Source of the DNA: SG8-41 sp036555035 | GTDB taxonomy: Bacteria; Pseudomonadota; Gammaproteobacteria; Burkholderiales; SG8-41 | Direction of reading: 5' to 3' | DNA: 28,808 nucleotides | Assembly: GCA_036555035.1 (NCBI GenBank) | Contig: DATBMB010000112.1 | Location: forward strand, 1 to 28,808 | Part shown: one piece after another, positions 24,930-28,808 of the stretch | Position numbering within the stretch: position 1 is the stretch's first letter | Layout of the letters: each line of letters begins with the position of its first letter | The notes under the pieces: generated by a model | Database searches by the model: none | Told to the model about the DNA's origin: nothing | Seen by the model: only the letters and a program-made list of their open reading frames with translations | Made by a program: the position numbers and the translations under genes

Positions 24930-25126
24930 TCGTTCGCCCTTCGTCTCCGACTGTTCGTCCTGAGCGCAGCACGTATGCTGCGGGCCGGGTCCTGTCAGAG
25001 CGGTCGTGATCTTCTCCGGATTTCCCAGCCCATTTGGTCAATTGATCAGGACAACTCTCCGGGACAGCCAGTACCAGTACCGGAAATCCGGAACCAGATC
25101 CCAACCGCTCTGCCACCCGGCCCGCG
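24930..25126 (+). repeat. Palindromic intergenic repeat, copy C (with 56-bp left module)
   Basis: The palindromic core is 24980-25126: left arm 24980-25025, right arm 25082-25126. The arms are inverted partners that share GCGGGCCGGGT, CAGAGCGGT and TCCGGATTTCC with small gaps, and CAATTG at 25039-25044 lies near the centre. The left module 24930-24985 matches that of copy A. It fills most of the 257-bp gap between tldD and aroG and ends 22 bp before a perfect -10 box. Confidence 0.92.
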
Positions 25127-25145
25127 CCATTAACGGTCGACCTCT

Positions 25146-25154
25146 TGGTATAAT
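25146..25154 (+). promoter_or_regulatory. Extended -10 promoter for aroG (TGG-TATAAT)
   Basis: A consensus TATAAT at 25149-25154 is preceded by the TGn extension, so a -35 box may be unnecessary. The -35 position (25126-25131) is a poor match and abuts the edge of repeat copy C. Transcription should start near 25161, about 6 nt before the aroG ATG. Confidence 0.7.
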
Positions 25155-25166
25155 TACTTGATTTGT

Positions 25167-26252
25167 ATGGCAGAAGCGAAGACACAGTACCGCACCGACG
25201 ACCTCCGCATCAAGGAGATCAAGGAGCTCGTGCCGCCGTCGCACGTGCTGCGCGAGTTTCCGGTCTCGGAAAAGGCGGCGGCGACGACCTACGAGACGCG
25301 GCAGGCCATCCACCGCATCCTGCACGGGGCGGACGATCGCCTGCTGGTGATCGCGGGCCCGTGCTCGATCCACGACGTCAAGGCGGCGAAGGAATACGCG
25401 GGTCGCCTGAAGCGCGAGAAGGAGCGGCTCGAGGCCGAGCTGCTCATCGTCATGCGCGTCTACTTCGAGAAGCCGCGCACCACCGTGGGCTGGAAGGGGC
25501 TCATCAACGATCCGCGCCTCGACGGCAGCTTCCGCATCAACGAGGGGCTGCGCGTCGCGCGCGAGCTGCTGCTCGACTTGGACGAGATGGGCGTGCCGGT
25601 GGGCTGCGAGTTCCTCGACATGATCACCCCCCAGTACATCGCGGACCTGGTGGCGTGGGGCGCGATCGGCGCGCGCACCACCGAATCGCAGATCCACCGC
25701 GAGCTCGCCTCGGGACTGTCGTGCCCGGTCGGCTTCAAGAACGGCACCGACGGCAACGTCAAGATCGCGGTGGACGCCATCCGGGCGGCGCAGGTGCCGC
25801 ACCATTTCCTGTCGGTCACCAAGGCCGGCCACAGCGCGATCGTGGCCACCGCCGGCAACGAGGACTGCCACATCATCCTGCGCGGGGGCAACAAGCCGAA
25901 CTACGACGCGGCGAGCGTGGATGCCGCGGCCCGGGCGCTCGCGGAAGGCGGCGTCCCCGCCCGCCTCATGATCGATTTCAGCCACGGCAATTCGTCCAAG
26001 AACCCGCAGAAGCAGGTGGAGGTGGCGGACGACGTGGCCGGCCAGATCGGCGCCGGCGAAGCGCGCATCTTCGGAGTGATGTTCGAGAGCCATCTCAAGG
26101 CTGGCCGCCAGGACCTGGTTCCGGGCAAGGAGCTCAGCTACGGCATGAGCATCACCGACGGCTGCATCGGTTGGGACGATAGCCGGAAGGTCCTAGGCAT
26201 CCTGGCCGACGGCGTGCGCCGGCGCAGGCTGAAGGCCCAGCGGGCCGAGTAA
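25167..26252 (+). CDS. aroG: 3-deoxy-7-phosphoheptulonate (DAHP) synthase, class I
   Basis: This enzyme condenses phosphoenolpyruvate and erythrose 4-phosphate in the first step of the shikimate pathway (361 residues; E. coli AroG 350). The N-terminal YRTDDLRIKEIKELVPPSHVL, AGPCSIHD, MRVYFEKPRTTVGWKGLINDP, GARTTESQ, GFKNGTDGN and MIDFSHGNSSK segments carry the PEP, metal and substrate residues of the AroAI-alpha family. The ATG at 25167 is used rather than a TTG at 25158. Neither has a ribosome site, and the promoter spacing implies a near-leaderless mRNA. Which aromatic amino acid inhibits it cannot be read here, so the symbol could equally be aroF or aroH. Confidence 0.94.
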   Translation: MAEAKTQYRTDDLRIKEIKELVPPSHVLREFPVSEKAAATTYETRQAIHRILHGADDRLLVIAGPCSIHDVKAAKEYAGRLKREKERLEAELLIVMRVYFEKPRTTVGWKGLINDPRLDGSFRINEGLRVARELLLDLDEMGVPVGCEFLDMITPQYIADLVAWGAIGARTTESQIHRELASGLSCPVGFKNGTDGNVKIAVDAIRAAQVPHHFLSVTKAGHSAIVATAGNEDCHIILRGGNKPNYDAASVDAAARALAEGGVPARLMIDFSHGNSSKNPQKQVEVADDVAGQIGAGEARIFGVMFESHLKAGRQDLVPGKELSYGMSITDGCIGWDDSRKVLGILADGVRRRRLKAQRAE

Positions 26253-26271
26253 ATGGCGGCAGCTGGCGGGC

Positions 26272-26280
26272 TGTTATATA
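26272..26280 (+). promoter_or_regulatory. Putative extended -10 promoter (TGT-TATATA) for the cNMP-binding gene
   Basis: TATATA preceded by TGT lies in the 66-bp gap after aroG, with a start site expected near 26287. The remaining leader of about 30 nt contains GAGGGGA as a distant ribosome site before the ATG at 26319. Confidence 0.4.
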
Positions 26281-26318
26281 GTGTGACGGGCCGATTCTGA
26301 GGGGAACGGGACGGCAAG

Positions 26319-26867
26319 ATGGCGCAGATCGATCCGGATACCAACCCGGGGCGGGGATCGCTGAGGTCGCTGGAGCGCGTCGGCAAGGGCACGGCGATCG
26401 CCAACGAGATCTTCAGCCTGGTGGGCAAGTCGCTGTTCTTCGCCGAGTTCTCGCGCGAGGACATCTCGGACCTCGCGGGCTACATGGATGTCTACCGCGC
26501 GCAGGCGGGCGAGACCCTCATTCGCGAGAACGAGGGCGGCGATTTCATGCTGCTCATCATCGAGGGCAGCGTGGACATCTTCAAGCGGGGGCTGCGCACC
26601 GGGCAGCAGCACATGACCAGCGTCGGCCCGGGCATGACGCTCGGCGAGATGTCCATGATCGACGGCGAGCCGCGGTTCGCGACGTGCGTGGCCACCGAGA
26701 CCACCGTGTTCGCGGTGCTGCACCGGGACGACATGGCCAAGATCATCCTCGACCACCCCAGCCTGGGCTCGAAGGTGCTGGTGAAGCTCGTATCGATGCT
26801 GTCCTCGCGCCTGCGCCAGACCAGCGCGCGCCTGCTCCAGCACATGGAGCGCAGCATCATGGTGTGA
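26319..26867 (+). CDS. Stand-alone cyclic-nucleotide-binding domain protein
   Basis: This is a 182-residue protein with one cNMP-binding beta-barrel at about 38-145 and no DNA-binding helix-turn-helix. The phosphate-binding cassette reads TLGEMSMIDGEPRFATCVA at 107-125. Glu110 and Arg119 are the residues that hold the ribose and the phosphate in CRP and PKA. The PRFAT sequence resembles the PRAAT of PKA more than the RSA of CRP. EGGDFMLLIIEGSVDIFKRG is the usual strand pair before it. The C-terminal helix (GSKVLVKLVSMLSSRLRQTSARLLQHMER) could dimerise or contact a partner. It overlaps the BtuF-like gene by GTGA. It probably senses cAMP or cGMP allosterically; the partner is unknown. Confidence 0.88.
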   Translation: MAQIDPDTNPGRGSLRSLERVGKGTAIANEIFSLVGKSLFFAEFSREDISDLAGYMDVYRAQAGETLIRENEGGDFMLLIIEGSVDIFKRGLRTGQQHMTSVGPGMTLGEMSMIDGEPRFATCVATETTVFAVLHRDDMAKIILDHPSLGSKVLVKLVSMLSSRLRQTSARLLQHMERSIMV

Positions 26868-27739
26868 GGGCGGCAGCGCTCCTCTGCGGCCTGCTTGCTG
26901 CGGGCGCGGCGTATTCGCAGGCGGTTTCCATCCAGGATGATCGTGGCAGGACGGTGCGGCTCGCCGCGCCGGCGGCCCGCATCGTCGCGCTCGCGCCCAG
27001 CCTCGCCGAGCTCGCCTTCGCCGCGGGCGCGGGCGGGCGCCTCATCGGCGTCGCGCGCTTCAGCGACTATCCGCCGGCCGCGCGCGAGATTCCGCAGGTG
27101 GGAGACGCCGCGCAAGTCGAGCTCGAGCGCGTCGCCGCGCTCAAGCCCGACCTCATCCTCGCCTGGAAGAGCGGCAATTCCGCGGCCGACGTCACCCGCC
27201 TCGAGGGCCTCGGCTACCCGGCGTTCGTGAGCGAGCCCGCCCGGCTCTCGGACATCCCGCGCCTGCTCAACGCGATCGGCGCGCTCGCCGGCACGCGGCC
27301 CGTGGCTGCCGGGGCGGCGGAGGCGTTCGAGCGCGAGATCGGTACGCTGCGCAGCCGCCACGCGGGAGCGCGCCGGGTGCGGGTGTTCTACCAGATCTGG
27401 CACAAGCCGCTCCTAACCGTGAACGGCGCGCACGTGATCAGCGACGTGATCGCGCTGTGCGGCGGGGAGAACGTCTTCGCGGACGTGGGCCAGTTGACGC
27501 CCTCCGTCACGCTGGAGGCGGTGATCACGGCGCGGCCCGAGGTGATCCTGGGCGGGGCCTCGGCGGGCGGGGAGAAGGCGTTCGTCGCGTACTGGCGCGC
27601 GTCCCCGGTGCCGCGTCTGCGCAAGCTGCCCGCGTACTACGTCGACCCCGATACGATCCAGCGGCAGACGCCGCGCATCGCGGCAGGAGCGCGCGCGGTG
27701 TGCGCGGCGCTGGAGCAGGTCCGGAGCGGCCGCCGGTGA
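26864..27739 (+). CDS. BtuF-like periplasmic cobalamin/iron-chelate binding protein
   Basis: This is a class III periplasmic binding protein (Peripla_BP_2, 291 residues). The signal peptide MRAAALLCGLLAAGAAYSQA is followed by VSIQDDRGRTVRLAAPAARIVALAPSLAELAFAAGAGGRLIGV, the standard opening of BtuF-type proteins. The second lobe contains LTVNGAHVISDVIALCGGENVFAD, and PAYYVDPDTIQRQTPRIAAGA is near the end. The ligand may be vitamin B12 or a siderophore/haem. No permease (BtuC) or ATPase (BtuD) is adjacent. The GTG start at 26864 overlaps the upstream stop by 4 bp. This is the only start that gives a proper signal peptide; longer frames read into the cNMP gene. Confidence 0.88.
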   Translation: MRAAALLCGLLAAGAAYSQAVSIQDDRGRTVRLAAPAARIVALAPSLAELAFAAGAGGRLIGVARFSDYPPAAREIPQVGDAAQVELERVAALKPDLILAWKSGNSAADVTRLEGLGYPAFVSEPARLSDIPRLLNAIGALAGTRPVAAGAAEAFEREIGTLRSRHAGARRVRVFYQIWHKPLLTVNGAHVISDVIALCGGENVFADVGQLTPSVTLEAVITARPEVILGGASAGGEKAFVAYWRASPVPRLRKLPAYYVDPDTIQRQTPRIAAGARAVCAALEQVRSGRR

Positions 27740-27752
27740 CGCAGGCGACGCC

Positions 27753-28214
27753 TCAAAGCCAGCGGCGAACCTTCGACGCGTAGGCGGCGTACTCCGCGCC
27801 AAACCGGGCCGACAACGCCCGCTCTTCGGGCGCAATCTGAAACCGGTTCATATAGGGTACGAAGGCCACCGGCCCGAGCAGCGCCCAGGGGGACGCCAGA
27901 TAGACCGCCCATCCGGCGAGAATAAAGAGCAATCCGACGTACATCGGATTCCGGGAGATCCCGTACACACCCGAGCGAACCAGGCTCGATGTCGTTTCCG
28001 GCTTCATCGGGTTGATGGTCGTTCGCGCAAGGGCGAAGGAGGCCATGCCCGCGATGTCGAAGAGGCCCCCGGCCAGCGCGAGGATCGCCGCGGTGGCGAT
28101 GCGGATGGGCCCCGGCACTTCCAGCACGGGGGGAGCGAAGGAGATTGCCCACATGGCGCCCGCGAAGAGCGCCGCCGCCACTGGCGGGGGAACCCTGAGC
28201 TCGAGCGCCTTCAA
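27753..28214 (-). CDS. Isoprenylcysteine carboxyl methyltransferase-family membrane protein
   Basis: This is a 153-residue membrane protein of the ICMT/PEMT family. The methyl-donor (SAM) signature GVYGISRNPMYVGLLFILAGWAVYLAS is at 82-108, and the second half YMNRFQIAPEERALSARFGAEYAAYASKVRRWL at 121-153 contains the conserved Glu-Glu and Arg residues. Two hydrophobic segments precede it. Bacterial members have varied or unknown methyl acceptors. The start is a TTG at 28214. The frame is closed upstream by the stop codon of the GFA gene, so no ATG or GTG start exists before the first helix. It is convergent with the BtuF-like gene (13-bp gap, no terminator seen). Confidence 0.87.
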   Translation of the reverse strand: MKALELRVPPPVAAALFAGAMWAISFAPPVLEVPGPIRIATAAILALAGGLFDIAGMASFALARTTINPMKPETTSSLVRSGVYGISRNPMYVGLLFILAGWAVYLASPWALLGPVAFVPYMNRFQIAPEERALSARFGAEYAAYASKVRRWL

Positions 28215-28223
28215 GGCGTGGCT

Positions 28224-28613
28224 CTACTCGCGATATTCCCCCCGGCCCGCCGGGTACTGCTTCTCCCAGTTCTTCCCGTCGGTCTGGGTGATCTGCATGT
28301 CCTCGACCGTGCCGGGATCGAGGCAGCGCGCGTTGACGCTGAAGCCGTCCGGGTGCGAGCGCGGCACGTAGAAGGACTTGACGCCGCATACCGAGCAGAA
28401 GAGGTGCTTGGCGACGCCGGTGTTGAAGGTGTAGGTCGTCAGCGCCTCGCGTCCGCTCAGGAGCGTGAAGCGGTCCGCGGGCACGACCAGGTGCAAGTAG
28501 CCCGCCTTGCTGCAGATCGAGCAGTTGCACTCGGACACGCGGATGCGCGCGGGGGCCATCACCTCGAAGCGCACGCGGCCGCAGTGGCAGCCGCCCGTGT
28601 GCCGGACGTTCAC
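28224..28613 (-). CDS. GFA/CENP-V-family zinc protein (glutathione-dependent formaldehyde-activating type)
   Basis: This is a 129-residue zinc protein with the GFA Cys pattern: Cys9, Cys11 (GGCHCGRVRFEV), Cys29, Cys31, Cys34 (CNCSICSKAGYLH) and Cys73, Cys76 (LFCSVCGVKSFY). These bind two zinc ions. Family members include S-(hydroxymethyl)glutathione synthase, but most bacterial copies have no proven reaction. The start chosen is the GTG at 28613, which overlaps the stop of the DM13 gene (GTGA). A further in-frame ATG at 28661 would lie inside the upstream gene and add residues not seen in the family. The next gene follows 9 bp after its stop. Confidence 0.88.
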   Translation of the reverse strand: MNVRHTGGCHCGRVRFEVMAPARIRVSECNCSICSKAGYLHLVVPADRFTLLSGREALTTYTFNTGVAKHLFCSVCGVKSFYVPRSHPDGFSVNARCLDPGTVEDMQITQTDGKNWEKQYPAGRGEYRE

Positions 28614-28808
28614 TGGAACTTCAGGGCCGCGGGCGAGATCAGTACTCCGAACTGCTCGCACCAGATTACGATGCTGCCGTACTTCCTGGGGTCCACGCCG
28701 GCCGGCACCGGGTAATTCTGGCTGCCTTTGAAGGCCTTCAGGCGCCCGAGGTCCACGAACATCGTACGCGCGACGTTCGTGGAGGGCACGACGTTCGCCT
28801 CCGGCACG
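28610..28808 (-). CDS. DM13-domain protein, C-terminal part (cut by window edge)
   Basis: The 65 visible residues match the end of a DM13 domain, a small beta-fold thought to act in redox or electron transfer. Visible are FVDLGRLKAFKGSQNYPVP, then DPRKYGSIVIWCEQFGVLISPAAL, with the conserved Cys in the IWCEQF segment. The reading frame is open to the window edge, so the start and any signal peptide lie outside. It overlaps the GFA gene by 4 bp. Confidence 0.75.
   Translation of the reverse strand, partial: VPEANVVPSTNVARTMFVDLGRLKAFKGSQNYPVPAGVDPRKYGSIVIWCEQFGVLISPAALKFQ

Noticed and set aside
24913..25185. Short open frames across the repeats (also 15362-15675 and the ends of frames at 23320-23398) with recurring peptides such as GSGSGFPVLVLAVP
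   Set aside because: The shared peptide is a by-product of the repeated DNA. The frames have no ribosome sites, and both strands are equally open.
27740..27752. Terminator between the convergent BtuF-like and methyltransferase genes
   Set aside because: Only a very short GGCG/CGCC pairing is present and there is no T-run on either strand.

Overview
The window is GC-rich, densely coded DNA of a proteobacterium, most likely an unclassified betaproteobacterium. The main pointer is the block glnE (divergent) / yhdP - nitrilase - tldD - aroG, an arrangement I associate with Betaproteobacteria. A waaF heptosyltransferase shows that the cell makes a Gram-negative LPS core. No rRNA, tRNA, CRISPR array, transposase or integrase was seen.

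Layout. (1) 1-1235, minus: the N-terminal part of a phosphomannomutase/phosphoglucomutase, preceded by an unrecognised four-helix membrane protein. (2) 1360-8509, plus: a branched-chain amino acid type (Liv) ABC importer. It has a TAT-exported LivK-like binding protein, a 794-residue secreted protein that looks like a diverged family-5 binding protein, two permeases (LivH, LivM) and two ATPases (LivG, LivF). (3) 13725-8487, minus: a tight six-gene run of ilvE, a small CHCC zinc-finger gene, waaF, an NTF2-like gene, a TcuA-like flavoprotein gene and a YheT-type hydrolase gene. The last appears to start at AUU directly after the tcuA stop codon. (4) 13945-15267, plus: a six-helix membrane class III adenylate cyclase. 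(5) 15268-15746: gene-free, filled with palindromic repeats. (6) 18440-15747, minus: glnE; then 18470-26252, plus: yhdP, nitrilase, tldD, aroG. (7) 26319-27739, plus: a stand-alone cyclic-nucleotide-binding protein overlapping a BtuF-like binding protein. (8) 28808-27753, minus: a DM13-domain protein (partial), a GFA-family zinc protein and an isoprenylcysteine-methyltransferase-like membrane protein.

Functionally this is mostly housekeeping (nitrogen regulation through GlnE, aromatic and branched-chain amino acid synthesis, envelope biogenesis through YhdP and WaaF, TldD proteolysis) with solute uptake modules inserted. The cyclase and the cNMP-binding protein could be producer and sensor of the same second messenger, though they are 11 kb apart.

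The most unusual content is non-coding. A palindromic repeat of about 147 bp occurs at three intergenic sites (15.4, 23.3 and 25.0 kb), and a fourth, diverged copy lies inverted beside the first. Two copies carry a shared 56-bp left module. One copy sits inside a split ATTCCC/GGGAAT-type palindrome, and an intact version of that palindrome lies next to the first copy. Two copies end where the -35 regions of tldD and aroG would be.
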